The notes under the pieces are model-generated. The model ran no database searches. It worked only from the letters and a program-made list of their open reading frames with translations, and was not told the DNA's origin. Shown here piece by piece: positions 41,864 through 50,905 of a DNA stretch of 64,000 nt. Numbering within the stretch: the stretch's first letter is position 1; every line of letters begins with the position of its first letter. The translations under genes were made by a program, and so were the position numbers. Location: contig CAKUWY010000002.1 in the NCBI GenBank assembly GCA_934699585.1, forward strand, positions 211,234-275,233. The letters run 5' to 3'. Origin of the DNA: an uncultured Fibrobacter sp. (GTDB lineage Bacteria > Fibrobacterota > Fibrobacteria > Fibrobacterales > Fibrobacteraceae).

Positions 41864-41902
41864 AGAATAATTCAATTTATTGAGAGAAATACCATTTTTT
41901 AT

Positions 41903-43003
41903 CTAAATCTCTAAAAGTTCTCCATCATCAGACTGTGAAAAATTATTTGGAACATGCAACATACTGCGATCAGAAATGGTCTTTTTTATGTGTAATTCAT
42001 ATGCGGTGGCAAATTTTATAAGGATTTCCTTTAATCGTGAAATTTCAGAAATAGTAAGCTTTATTTTTTCCCATTCTTTTTGTTCCCTAATAGTCCCGTC
42101 GTCTTGAAGAATGTCAATTCTGTCCCTTTTTAGTAGCTTTAAACTCTTGGGATGTAATTGACCCATATGATGTTGAATACAATTTCTTATTTCAACATGC
42201 ATTAAAATACGTTGTTTATCTGATTTATTGAATTGATAGTTTGTACTATCTATAATAAAATCCAATTTATTCTCAAATGATGAATTTTTTTGTGAATGCC
42301 AAATTTGCGATATGAGAGTGCGTAACGTCAGCCAATCCCCTCCCTCATTGGAACAATCTGAAAGATTTGCAAGTTCGACATTGATTTTCCCTTTAAATTT
42401 CAACTTTAAATGAGATGCATTTCCTTCTGAAAGAACATATATTAATAACTGCAAGCAACATTCCTCTAAAAAATCAATAAAAAGCGCTATAATATCATTT
42501 TGAAAATAAGACAAAAGCATTAATCTCATATTTTTATCACACTTGACATCTTTAGACAAATTGATAATTTGATTAAAAACAGCCTCTTTATTTTGCATCA
42601 TTGAAAGAAAGGTGTCATATTCCGCTTTTACAATACTTTGAGGATATATCGTTTTCGATTCGTCTTTTATAATTTCATTTTGATCTAATAATCTCGTTGA
42701 TTGTTTCTCATCCTGAAACCCCAAAAAAGAAGTTCCATTATTATCTTGCTTTACATGCCAAATATATTCCCCATAATTAGGGTCATGAGCCTCATCTAGA
42801 AAAGGAGGCAGCCAAATTAATTTTATTTCGCCATCTCCTTCCCAGCCATGCTGCTTAAATAACTCTGCAACGTTTTTTACCACATTGCGAGTTTCTTCGG
42901 AATCCCCACATACTTCAAGCGGGTCAAAACGAGCATCTAGGTTGTCTATAAATTCGTATTCTAAAATTATTTTTGGTAATGAGACCTTATATATATTATT
43001 CAT
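41903..43003 (-). CDS. HEPN-domain protein (putative RNase effector)
   Basis: 366 residues, AT-rich codons unlike the flanking chromosome. The C-terminal half is helical and carries HVEIRNCIQHHMG, matching the HEPN RNxxxH motif (about 272-277) in the right setting (SDKQRIL before it, loop after). The N-terminal half is beta-rich and unassigned. HEPN proteins in defence islands are RNases released on infection. It follows the broken MBL gene in the operon. Confidence 0.7.
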   Translation of the reverse strand: MNNIYKVSLPKIILEYEFIDNLDARFDPLEVCGDSEETRNVVKNVAELFKQHGWEGDGEIKLIWLPPFLDEAHDPNYGEYIWHVKQDNNGTSFLGFQDEKQSTRLLDQNEIIKDESKTIYPQSIVKAEYDTFLSMMQNKEAVFNQIINLSKDVKCDKNMRLMLLSYFQNDIIALFIDFLEECCLQLLIYVLSEGNASHLKLKFKGKINVELANLSDCSNEGGDWLTLRTLISQIWHSQKNSSFENKLDFIIDSTNYQFNKSDKQRILMHVEIRNCIQHHMGQLHPKSLKLLKRDRIDILQDDGTIREQKEWEKIKLTISEISRLKEILIKFATAYELHIKKTISDRSMLHVPNNFSQSDDGELLEI

Positions 43004-43041
43004 TTTGCCCCCATAAATAAAGATACATATTTATCAATAAC

Positions 43042-43201
43042 TCATCTTATACAATAATAATTAAAAGTCATCGGAAAAGAAAATTCATGTATCCCAAGCC
43101 ACGGTATTCCGTCATTATTTAAACTTTGATATATGACCAGAATTATGCTTAATAATTGAACAATCACCTTCTTTTACATTAAGAAAACGAATTGTACTCA
43201 T
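43042..43201 (-). pseudogene. Broken MBL-fold gene (5' fragment plus remnant)
   Basis: ATG 43201 has AAGGTG upstream and starts five nt after the TPR gene stop. The 28-codon frame reads IRFLNVKEGDCSIIKHNSG, the opening strand pattern of MBL-fold proteins of the ComEC/defence type (usually followed by a DICN-like strand and HxHxDH), and then stops at 43115. A second short frame (IPWLGIHEFSFPMTFNYY) runs to 43042. The metal-binding part is gone. Confidence 0.6.
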
Positions 43202-43205
43202 ATTT

Positions 43206-43589
43206 TCACCTTTCAATTCTATCTATAACAGCCTGCAATGGGACCGATATTTTGCCATTTTCGAGTCTAATCGCTTCATTGACGCAAATATGAGCCTTTC
43301 CATATTCTCTCATATCGGCGTAAGCGGCTGCTACAGTGGTCAAGAACACAGATGTAATAAATTCTCTTCCAAATTTTTGTTTTACTTCGGTTGCCAAATC
43401 TATAACACTTGACGGATTGCCAATCTGCCGATAACAACGTCCCATCATCGGGAGGATAGATTTGAACTTGGACTTATTGCCATCTGTTACAAGTTTGAGA
43501 GCATCTTCATAGCAAATGACGGCTTTGTTGTAGTCGTCTTTTTTATAGGCCAAATTGCCTTCATTTATGAGCCGTTCGAATTCATCCAT
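43206..43589 (-). CDS. Small TPR protein
   Basis: 127 residues, three TPR-like units (GNLAYKKDDYNKAVICYEDALKL; GRCYRQIGNPSSVIDLATEV; AAAYADMREYGKAHICVNEAIRL). Probably a scaffold for its operon partners. It overlaps the end of the 43582 gene by 8 nt. Confidence 0.85.
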   Translation of the reverse strand: MDEFERLINEGNLAYKKDDYNKAVICYEDALKLVTDGNKSKFKSILPMMGRCYRQIGNPSSVIDLATEVKQKFGREFITSVFLTTVAAAYADMREYGKAHICVNEAIRLENGKISVPLQAVIDRIER

Positions 43590-44775
43590 TTTTCTGAGCC
43601 CCGCTAGTTTCTTTTATCTTTGATTCTAAAGTTTCACCCACTTCACAAATTCTCTTGCACAAATCATAAAACTTTTGTGAATACGAAGACGTCGTTTCCG
43701 AGGAAACATCGACGCAATGAGCTTTTTGCTGACGGTAGTCGGAACACTCTTTCATCAAATCCGATAAAGCAGTTGTTCCGCACACTTTACATTCAAGCAA
43801 TTTCATCATTTGCCGAGACGTTATTTCTGGATGCTTTTTATCAGGGCAAATGAAATCCGATTCCGTGCCCCACCCTTTTTGTAAAATCCAGTTCTTTAAG
43901 TTTTTCCCATCAATATTACCATTAGCAAACAGTTTATCCAATTCTGAACACGAATCACAAAAAGACTCAAATGTATTTTCTACTGGAGGCTTAACCAAAC
44001 TATTCCTGGTTTGCCTAAAAATCGTTATTCCTGCAATTTCATTTATTTTTCTCAAAAAACAAGAAATATCGGCAATGGGGTCTACATAATCAGCAAATTC
44101 GCCATAAAATTGATTTTTAACAAACCGCTGGAACGCCTCATCTTTTTCATATTCGATGAATTTCGCTTCTTTAACTTCATAGGACGACCAATATTTTTGG
44201 TCCATATCAGACATGTCTGCAAGATCTTTGTAAATGGCCCCCACAACAATATTGCCATTCTCCAACTTTCTTTTGGAATAACGGACCCAAATGTATGGAA
44301 TTTCTTCTCCACGAGAAAGAACTGATCCCCCAGACTCAGAGTCTTCAACTTCGTATTTTTCAGGATGATCAAAATATTTGCGAAGAACTTCTTCCTCAAA
44401 ATACGCCTGATTAACTTGCCCCGCTCCCAACTTTAAGCGTTTTTCGTATTCTGGAATATTTTGCCGCAATAAACCTAGCTTTTCATAATATGTAGCCAAC
44501 ACCTTTGAAGAAGGGAAAAATATATGCGTTATTTCTTCCTTAAAATTCAGAGATTTCGAAACATTCTTTGGATCAAAATGAACCACGCCCAATTTCACAT
44601 TCCTATTCAATGTACCATATTCTAGTTCATTGAGTGACTCAAATATGCGCATGGCAGCTTCATTTGTAATTTGAAAATGCTTCGCCAGATCCAAAGCATC
44701 AATACCAGCCGGATTATCATACCATTTTTTTGAGCAATATTCCAATATTTCAGAAGGAGCAATTTTTCTTTCCAT
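43582..44775 (-). CDS. Unrecognised protein with winged-helix-like N-terminus
   Basis: 397 residues. The N-terminus resembles a winged helix (GIDALDLAKHFQITNEAAMRIFESL). The middle has RGEEIPYIWVRYSKRKLENGN and KYWSSYEVKEAKF; the C-terminus has cysteines in ECKVCGTTALSDLMKECSDY that could bind zinc. I do not recognise the family. AT-rich, overlapping the TPR gene and following the KAP gene by 74 nt, so part of the same operon. Confidence 0.65.
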   Translation of the reverse strand: MERKIAPSEILEYCSKKWYDNPAGIDALDLAKHFQITNEAAMRIFESLNELEYGTLNRNVKLGVVHFDPKNVSKSLNFKEEITHIFFPSSKVLATYYEKLGLLRQNIPEYEKRLKLGAGQVNQAYFEEEVLRKYFDHPEKYEVEDSESGGSVLSRGEEIPYIWVRYSKRKLENGNIVVGAIYKDLADMSDMDQKYWSSYEVKEAKFIEYEKDEAFQRFVKNQFYGEFADYVDPIADISCFLRKINEIAGITIFRQTRNSLVKPPVENTFESFCDSCSELDKLFANGNIDGKNLKNWILQKGWGTESDFICPDKKHPEITSRQMMKLLECKVCGTTALSDLMKECSDYRQQKAHCVDVSSETTSSYSQKFYDLCKRICEVGETLESKIKETSGAQKNG

Positions 44776-44849
44776 ACACCTTTCACAAACCAGAAGTTAG
44801 AGCAATTTATTCAGCTTATACATTCTCTCTACCAAACAACAACTTTTCA

Positions 44850-46232
44850 TCACCGAACTCCAAATTCTCTCAAATGTTTACGAAACTCTCTAAAAAATTC
44901 CTGTTCCATTTTGATGGGCAAAGGATTATTATAGTAATCAAAGTGAATATGTTGATCTTTTTCTTTGATATATAGGGTCATAACACCGAGTTCTCCACCC
45001 TTCCAATCAAATTCATAGACATCTTCATTTGTTCCAATTTCAATCGGATTACAAAGATGGGTTGTACAATAGAACAGTTGTTTTATTTGATTAGCAAAAA
45101 TCAAATGTCCATTTCTTGTTTCACTTGGAGAAGGAATATTTAATTCAACATGAATCTTATCTTGTCTTGACCCCTGCGTATATATTTCTCTATTTATCCC
45201 ATAATAAACAACTTGTATAGTTTCTATCAATTCAGCACAAAGCAAACAATAAGAATACTTTTGATCATTTTCATGTCTTGCAGCGAGAGTCAATTGATGA
45301 ATTGCATCAATAGATTTTACAATTTGCTTTAAATTTCGCATCGGAATATTCGTACAAGCTGCATCAACAGTCTTTTTAATGATTGATTCATCAACATACT
45401 TGTTCTTTTCGTAGAAAGGCATCAAGGTTTTAAACAACGAAAATTCATCATCGTCTAGTTCGCCGTTATTCAAAGACACTGTCATGTCAATAAACTTTTG
45501 CATATAATGATTTGCAAAATATTCAACCTTATCTGTATCCGCATTAGGATACCCAAAAGCCTTAGCAATACTACCGGACATTTCCTTTTTGTTGATTGCA
45601 AGAACTTGTATTATTCTAGTATTTTCACAAAAATGGTGCAAGCGTTCCAAAACCTTAATTGCGTAATCAGGCAAACAACGGTCTAATTCATCCACCATCA
45701 GGATTATTCCACGATTTTCAAAGGACGAAAGCACCCCTAAATCATTTTGGATTTGTTCAATCAAAAATTCAATCGGAAGTTTATTGTTTACATCCTCAAA
45801 TTTTATCCGTTTTTCTTTAGCAATTTTACGAATAGAATTAATATATCTTACCGCAGACTTTATATCAAAACCGGTTCCTGCCTGAATTAATTTAGATGTT
45901 ACATCCGAACATATTTTTCCTGCAATTTCCCACGCTTTCTTTTCATTTTCTTCAAATTCAAAGGCTTGTTCTGCATTTATCGCTTTTGCAAATTCCGAAA
46001 GCAAGGCTATCAGGGGCTCTTCATAAAAATCGTATTTCCAACAATTATACCGAATAACAAGATAACAATTTTTCAATCGTTCTTCCAACATATCAAGAAC
46101 TGTAGTTTTTCCACAGCCCCATTCGCCATCAATAGCAAAAGAATAGCCTTCCCTTTGTTGAATTTTAGATTCAACGATATTGGAGACTACGGAGACGAAA
46201 TGGTCACGACAAAGGAGATCTTCCAATATCAT
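44850..46232 (-). CDS. KAP-family P-loop NTPase
   Basis: 460 residues from ATG 46232, which overlaps the stop of the Ntn-hydrolase gene as ATGA, with GGAAG before it. Walker A is GEWGCGKT (36-43), Walker B is IILMVDELDRCLPDYAIKVLERLHHF (about 172-195), sensor-like IIQVLAINKKEM. This is the KAP NTPase signature; the usual membrane insertion between Walker A and B is missing, so it should be soluble. KAP NTPases occur in several anti-phage settings. Strict coupling with a proteasome-like protein suggests a joint complex. Confidence 0.88.
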   Translation of the reverse strand: MILEDLLCRDHFVSVVSNIVESKIQQREGYSFAIDGEWGCGKTTVLDMLEERLKNCYLVIRYNCWKYDFYEEPLIALLSEFAKAINAEQAFEFEENEKKAWEIAGKICSDVTSKLIQAGTGFDIKSAVRYINSIRKIAKEKRIKFEDVNNKLPIEFLIEQIQNDLGVLSSFENRGIILMVDELDRCLPDYAIKVLERLHHFCENTRIIQVLAINKKEMSGSIAKAFGYPNADTDKVEYFANHYMQKFIDMTVSLNNGELDDDEFSLFKTLMPFYEKNKYVDESIIKKTVDAACTNIPMRNLKQIVKSIDAIHQLTLAARHENDQKYSYCLLCAELIETIQVVYYGINREIYTQGSRQDKIHVELNIPSPSETRNGHLIFANQIKQLFYCTTHLCNPIEIGTNEDVYEFDWKGGELGVMTLYIKEKDQHIHFDYYNNPLPIKMEQEFFREFRKHLREFGVR

Positions 46233-47170
46233 TGTTCTTCCCACATATTACTCATATTCGACCAATTTTTCCCAAATGCCGATTCCATACAACGCTTAAG
46301 TTCTTCATCATTTTTTTCTTGTAATTCTTTTTCATTATAAACTTCAAGAAAGCTCCTTGTCACATTCACTCCTGATCCATATTTATCATTTTCATGCATC
46401 CGTGTTCCACCAAAGCAATAATGAAAAGGAGTACTAAAAGATGTTTCGTCATAATCTAAAACACCAACTACTTCAAAACCATTTTCATCCAATCTTCCAC
46501 ATTGCAAATCACCGCCTACATCTGAATTACATTGTTTTTCCAAATCTTTAACAATCATTTTCATTAACTGCAAAATGTTACTTGGAAGACCTCGATTTTT
46601 ATTCAGGATATCAAACTTTGAATGAGCCCATTCTTTTCCTGAGCCATAAAAAGAAACGCTTTCTGTTATCAATTGCTTTCGTGCCTCTGGATTGTCCATC
46701 TCATCCTCAAATACAACTGAAAAAAGATATGATTCTAAATCATTTGTCTCCGAATTTTTTATAAAAAAACAGACATCCGTATCATCCATATATTTATCAC
46801 ATGTACTGCCATACAAATTTCTATACTCTTCAAAGGCAATATCAACAATAATATCCGAGTACCGTTGTTTGTTTAAAGGAGGCATTTGCAAATATTCCAT
46901 CACCCATTCTAAACGAGATTTGTATGTCAACATAAAATCAACATTTCCAGCGAACGCAATTCCTATCGAGCCCTGATAAAGAACCGAACATTCCTTTTTT
47001 TCGTTCAATGGGCTATCGATTTTTGTATTAAGTTTAAAAATCTTAGGTCCATTGTCAAGGAATATTTTTTCTGATGAATCTCCTTTCATCGAAACAACAT
47101 CAAACGAATAGCGAGAATCACTGACTACAATTATTTCTTTTTTTCTTTTGTGTATTGCCAATACTGTCAT
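46229..47170 (-). CDS. Proteasome-like Ntn-hydrolase
   Basis: 313 residues. It starts Met-Thr and reads IIVVSDSRYS, then GPKIFKL, then GSIGIAFAGN, the order of the proteasome beta/HslV fold: Thr1 (T2 here), Asp17 (D18), Arg19 (R20), Lys33 (K43, after a 9-residue insertion), Gly47 region. Met removal would leave a free catalytic Thr with no propeptide, as in HslV. The C-terminal ~130 residues extend beyond the fold. It is 39 nt downstream of the metallopeptidase gene and coupled to the KAP gene. A protease, amidase or inactive sensor are all possible. Confidence 0.72.
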   Translation of the reverse strand: MTVLAIHKRKKEIIVVSDSRYSFDVVSMKGDSSEKIFLDNGPKIFKLNTKIDSPLNEKKECSVLYQGSIGIAFAGNVDFMLTYKSRLEWVMEYLQMPPLNKQRYSDIIVDIAFEEYRNLYGSTCDKYMDDTDVCFFIKNSETNDLESYLFSVVFEDEMDNPEARKQLITESVSFYGSGKEWAHSKFDILNKNRGLPSNILQLMKMIVKDLEKQCNSDVGGDLQCGRLDENGFEVVGVLDYDETSFSTPFHYCFGGTRMHENDKYGSGVNVTRSFLEVYNEKELQEKNDEELKRCMESAFGKNWSNMSNMWEEQ

Positions 47171-47209
47171 ATTTTTCCTTTTGTAAAGTTAACACATTGC
47201 TTTTAGGGC

Positions 47210-48097
47210 TCATTCTTTTTTCCATTCCTGTTCCAAACTCTCTAACATGCTTAAATACTCATATGTAGCAGATTTAAAATCATCATAAATATTATTATGA
47301 GATATGGCAATTCCTAGAAAATGACATTCAAAGTCCAAAATAGCAGTCAACAAGCACCAAGAATCATCATCTTCTTCAGATAAATTTCCCATAACATTCA
47401 TAACTCTTTTATACGATGCCGGATGATCTATGCCGAAATTTTTTAAATCTATTCCAGCCGCATTTAAAATCAGCAATGCAATCTGCATGCCTATCTTCGC
47501 ACTTAAAACATTTTCTTTTTTCCCTTCATTTAAATATTTCTCTTTATAAATTTTAAATGCATTTTTATCACAAAAATCCTCTTCCTGTTTTATTTTTTCT
47601 TCCTGAGTCCCATTAAATGTAATTCCATCCCTTTTAGCAACAAAATGAGAATATTCGTGAAGAATAAAAAAATCTAGAGCACGTTTTGCTGTTGTATTAA
47701 CTATTCCATAATCTTCTTTTTTCACCATAAATTGATTATCCGGAGAAACTTTATTTGAAATCTTTTCTTTATACTTTGAAGAAAAAAAACTTTTCACTTC
47801 TCTTCTAAGAAAATCTAAATTGTTAATCAACACATCATTCGGTTTAAAACACAAATACGGTATCATTGGACCTAAATTCGCAATATAATTAGCATAAAAT
47901 ACGTTATATATATAAGCCAAATGCCATACAACCTTTACCATTCCATAGGAAATCACAGTTGATCCAAACCAATTTCCCATTATCCATGTATCATCATTTC
48001 TATAAGAAATAGTATATCCTGATCTTTTTACAACATCGATTCTTATATCAGTAAACGGTTTATATTTTAAACAGTAAGAGTCTTTTTTCTTTTTCAC
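47210..48097 (-). CDS. Putative zinc metallopeptidase (HEYSH)
   Basis: 295 residues from GTG 48097, which sits directly after the hsdS stop; AGGTGG at the end of hsdS is its ribosome binding site. FFILHEYSHFVAKRDG (H147, E148, H151) is a gluzincin-type HExxH; EEDFCDKNA about 20 residues on can give the third ligand. The overall look is like Lit/peptidase U49 exclusion proteases, which cut EF-Tu on phage infection, but this is a guess from the motif. No membrane segment is certain. AT-rich. It opens the putative defence operon. Confidence 0.7.
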   Translation of the reverse strand: MKKKKDSYCLKYKPFTDIRIDVVKRSGYTISYRNDDTWIMGNWFGSTVISYGMVKVVWHLAYIYNVFYANYIANLGPMIPYLCFKPNDVLINNLDFLRREVKSFFSSKYKEKISNKVSPDNQFMVKKEDYGIVNTTAKRALDFFILHEYSHFVAKRDGITFNGTQEEKIKQEEDFCDKNAFKIYKEKYLNEGKKENVLSAKIGMQIALLILNAAGIDLKNFGIDHPASYKRVMNVMGNLSEEDDDSWCLLTAILDFECHFLGIAISHNNIYDDFKSATYEYLSMLESLEQEWKKE

Positions 48098-49174
48098 TTA
48101 ACCACCTATTTTAGAGAGGAGAAGGGTTTGCATTTGAATTAGGATTTGGTTTTCTTGCTGTTTTAAACGAAATTCATTCATTAACACTTTCAGTTTATCA
48201 GCAAATGATTCTACACATTTCACTGATGGCAATAGGCATTCCTGACTGTTCAAAATTCCTTGTGTAATCAATGGTTGGCTTGAACCTTCGCTTTGGGCGT
48301 TTAAACCCATGTTTTTCATATGCCAATACAAAAACTCTATGGGCAATCCCTTTGAAAAGCCCTTTATCGCATTATCATTTATCCAGCATTTATTCGGTTC
48401 AAGATAAAGACATCCGCAATTCACGCCAACTCGACCAATTACAATCACATTTTCTGCATTGAAATCATCAGTAAATCCGACAATCCCATTTCCCCCATAA
48501 ACAGGATATTCTCCATCGCACAATTCTGTCAATTTACCATTACCGAACTCAGCAATCTCCCCCAGGGTTCCCATCCTCCATCCGCTTGGCAAATTGTTGG
48601 GGTCGATGTTGTCGACGAAGGTGTGGCGGTAGAGGGTTTGGGCGGTTTGTTCGAGGGTGGCGATGAGTTTCTTGTTGGTTTCGATGCGGGTGGCGAGGGT
48701 ATTGTATTCGGCGACGATTTCACGCTGTTTTTCAATTGCGGGGACGGGGACCTGGACTTCGCACATTTCTTCCCAGTCAAAGACTTCGCGGGCGCTGCCG
48801 TGAGAATGGAAGCGGGCGTAGCGGTCAAATTCCGGGCGACGGAACCACATCATCAGATATTCGGGATCCAGGGCGTTCGTATCAACAACTTCAAAAACGG
48901 TATAAATTGCCGAAACCAAAGCCGGCTCTTCATTTTCTTTTAGATAGGCAATTGCAATTTTATCTCCACGTCGTGACGTATCTGCGATATAAACAAATTG
49001 ATTCGGATACACAATTTTATACGATGACATATCCGTGCCAATCGTATTAGCAATAGACGGGATAAACTCTTTCGTCACGCTTATCCCAAGCAGTCGTTCG
49101 ACTTTCAAGTCTCTGTTCCGCACATCTACGGGCCGTATGTAGTCTCCAAGCCGTTTCATATTCTGCCCTGTCAT
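48098..49174 (-). CDS. hsdS: Type I restriction enzyme S (specificity) subunit
   Basis: 358 residues from ATG 49174, which overlaps the AlbA_2 stop (ATGA); MKRLGDYI at 49159 is the alternative. Two target-recognition domains (about 10-150 and 190-310) separated by coiled-coil conserved regions (IEKQREIVAEYNTLATRIETNKKLIATLEQ; the second at the C-terminus, RLKQQENQILIQMQTLLLSKI). It sets the DNA sequence recognised by the HsdM/HsdR complex. The second half is more AT-rich than the first, as expected from domain exchange. A 44-bp copy of its 5' end lies at 50716. Confidence 0.95.
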   Translation of the reverse strand: MTGQNMKRLGDYIRPVDVRNRDLKVERLLGISVTKEFIPSIANTIGTDMSSYKIVYPNQFVYIADTSRRGDKIAIAYLKENEEPALVSAIYTVFEVVDTNALDPEYLMMWFRRPEFDRYARFHSHGSAREVFDWEEMCEVQVPVPAIEKQREIVAEYNTLATRIETNKKLIATLEQTAQTLYRHTFVDNIDPNNLPSGWRMGTLGEIAEFGNGKLTELCDGEYPVYGGNGIVGFTDDFNAENVIVIGRVGVNCGCLYLEPNKCWINDNAIKGFSKGLPIEFLYWHMKNMGLNAQSEGSSQPLITQGILNSQECLLPSVKCVESFADKLKVLMNEFRLKQQENQILIQMQTLLLSKIGG

Positions 49175-50544
49175 AGATTCTCCAAGTCTATCAAAACCAT
49201 CCACGAGCCTTTTCTTGTCGTGCCTTCGTGCTTAATCGCGGGGACATCAAGTTTACCTAGTTTGTTCAAATAATACTTGGTGGTATTCAAGTTCATTCCC
49301 AAGTATTTTGCAATTTGACCCTGAGTTGCACGTGGATTGGCTACCAGATAATGCATAAGTTTAATTTCAATCGGCAAGTATTTTTGAGTCGATTGGGTGG
49401 CGGATTGGGTGGTCGATTGGGTGGCGGATTGGGTGGCCGCAGTCTCTTGCTTGGCAAAAAATGCAAGCATCACATCCCCGGGGTGCACAGTATATTCCGT
49501 CTTGACTCCATAATCCTTGCAAAGTTTGCACATGTTTTCGATGCCCCTGCCCCACGCTTCCACGTAGCCCGCCCTAAAGAACGCGTTTGCGATTTTGGGG
49601 TTGTATTGTTCCGAACGGTGCCGTTGCATCAATGTTTCGGCAGTCCAATTGGCCGGGAAAATGCAATCATTGCTTATAAGGACTTCGTTCTCGTGTATGC
49701 GAATTTGAATCGGGATTCCAGACGAGTAATTCGAATGCATCAGGGCATTGTAAACGGCTTCGCGCATGGCATCCTTTGGAATGGGGTAGCGTTCCACCCG
49801 AATCAGGCCATCGTAACTGATGCGTGCCTTGAAATACTTGAGGTAAATGAGTTCTACGACTCGATCAGCCTGAATGAACAGCGAACCGTAAATTTCATCT
49901 TGGTATTGCAAATCGGGGCCATCGCCAAAAAAGCCTATTTTCACGTATGCGCCGCCAAACCATTTTTCCGGCTTGCGATGAAAGAGCAAGACTGCGGCCC
50001 GGGTCAATTTTCCATCTACAACCAGATTCAGGCTGTCCAGCAGTTCTTCATCCGTCATCGACAAATCTTGCGCAGTCATCCTGCCCGACTTTTTCGCCTC
50101 CCGGCGGAAGATGTCGAAGCTTTCCTTGTCCAAATCCCTGAAGCCAACCCCATCGACAGGGACCGCGTCCCATTTTGTTCCGGTCTTGTTCAGCAAAAAC
50201 TGCGTGAGCGAAGCACCTTGCAAAAGCTGCTTGGTACTCCCGGTCCGATAATGATATTCGCCTTTGTAGTTTACGGGATATGTACTCGGAGAAACCGAGA
50301 TTTCGATGTATTCCTTGGAATCTACAGAAAGCAGGTTCACATCGACCAGCAAGCCCAACGCATCCCGGACTTTATTCGGGATGTCTTCCATGAGTTTCTT
50401 GGCATTCTGCAATCCGACGACATGCCCCTTGTCATCTACGCCTACAAAAATCTTTCCACCTTGAGCATTAGCAAAACCGCATATCCACTTGATATACTCG
50501 TCTCGCCATGATTCCTTGTACTCGACATTTTGACTTTCGGGCAT
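49171..50544 (-). CDS. AlbA_2/HATPase_c_4/winged-helix regulator, paralogue 3
   Basis: 457 residues: AlbA_2 (PESQNVEYKESWRDEYIKWI, NAQGGKIFVGVDDKG), ATPase-like part (REAVYNALMHSNYSSG, EAWGRGIENMCKL), linker of SATQ/STTQ repeats (ATQSATQSTTQSATQSTQK) and a winged helix (ATQGQIAKYLGMNLNTTKYYLNKL). It overlaps hsdS by 4 nt, so expression of the specificity subunit is tied to it. The promoter region at 50545-50600 lacks the leader element of the other two paralogues. Confidence 0.92.
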   Translation of the reverse strand: MPESQNVEYKESWRDEYIKWICGFANAQGGKIFVGVDDKGHVVGLQNAKKLMEDIPNKVRDALGLLVDVNLLSVDSKEYIEISVSPSTYPVNYKGEYHYRTGSTKQLLQGASLTQFLLNKTGTKWDAVPVDGVGFRDLDKESFDIFRREAKKSGRMTAQDLSMTDEELLDSLNLVVDGKLTRAAVLLFHRKPEKWFGGAYVKIGFFGDGPDLQYQDEIYGSLFIQADRVVELIYLKYFKARISYDGLIRVERYPIPKDAMREAVYNALMHSNYSSGIPIQIRIHENEVLISNDCIFPANWTAETLMQRHRSEQYNPKIANAFFRAGYVEAWGRGIENMCKLCKDYGVKTEYTVHPGDVMLAFFAKQETAATQSATQSTTQSATQSTQKYLPIEIKLMHYLVANPRATQGQIAKYLGMNLNTTKYYLNKLGKLDVPAIKHEGTTRKGSWMVLIDLENL

Positions 50545-50715
50545 ACAGTTCCTTAAAGGTTTATCTCTTGGCTAATATACATTCGTCCGCTTTTGTATGC
50601 AATAGAGCGAGATGTGTTCACATGTAACCACCAAGGTGCTGCATCATGTTCATAATAACTTATTTTTTATTCCTCAAAAAGAAACTAGTGAGGAAAGTGG
50701 ATAAAAAAGGATATT

Positions 50716-50759
50716 TTCCGCACATCTACGGACCGTATGTAGTCTCCAAGCCGTTTCAT
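50716..50759 (-). pseudogene. Relic of a second hsdS 5' end
   Basis: 43 of 44 bp match 49116-49159: ATG 50759 reads MKRLGDYIRSVDVRK and then loses similarity. It lies upstream of AlbA_2 paralogue 3, as if that gene had been placed between an old hsdS start and the present hsdS. The rest of 50545-51070 has no gene. Confidence 0.8.
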
Positions 50760-50853
50760 CATTTCACTTTATCCGATACCTTAAATTTGAAAATAGTTCA
50801 TTTTTGCCGAAAATAACGCATAAACCATAAAAAAGGCAAGAAAAACGGGAGTT

Positions 50854-50886
50854 CTACTTCCGAAATTCAGCGAAAAACGGAAGTAG
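50854..50886. repeat. Perfect 9-bp inverted repeat CTACTTCCG-N15-CGGAAGTAG
   Basis: Lies between GxxExxY and AlbA_2 paralogue 3. No T-run follows in either direction; an operator or RNA hairpin. Confidence 0.5.
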
Positions 50887-50905
50887 CAGGTCAGAAAATC
50901 TTGTT

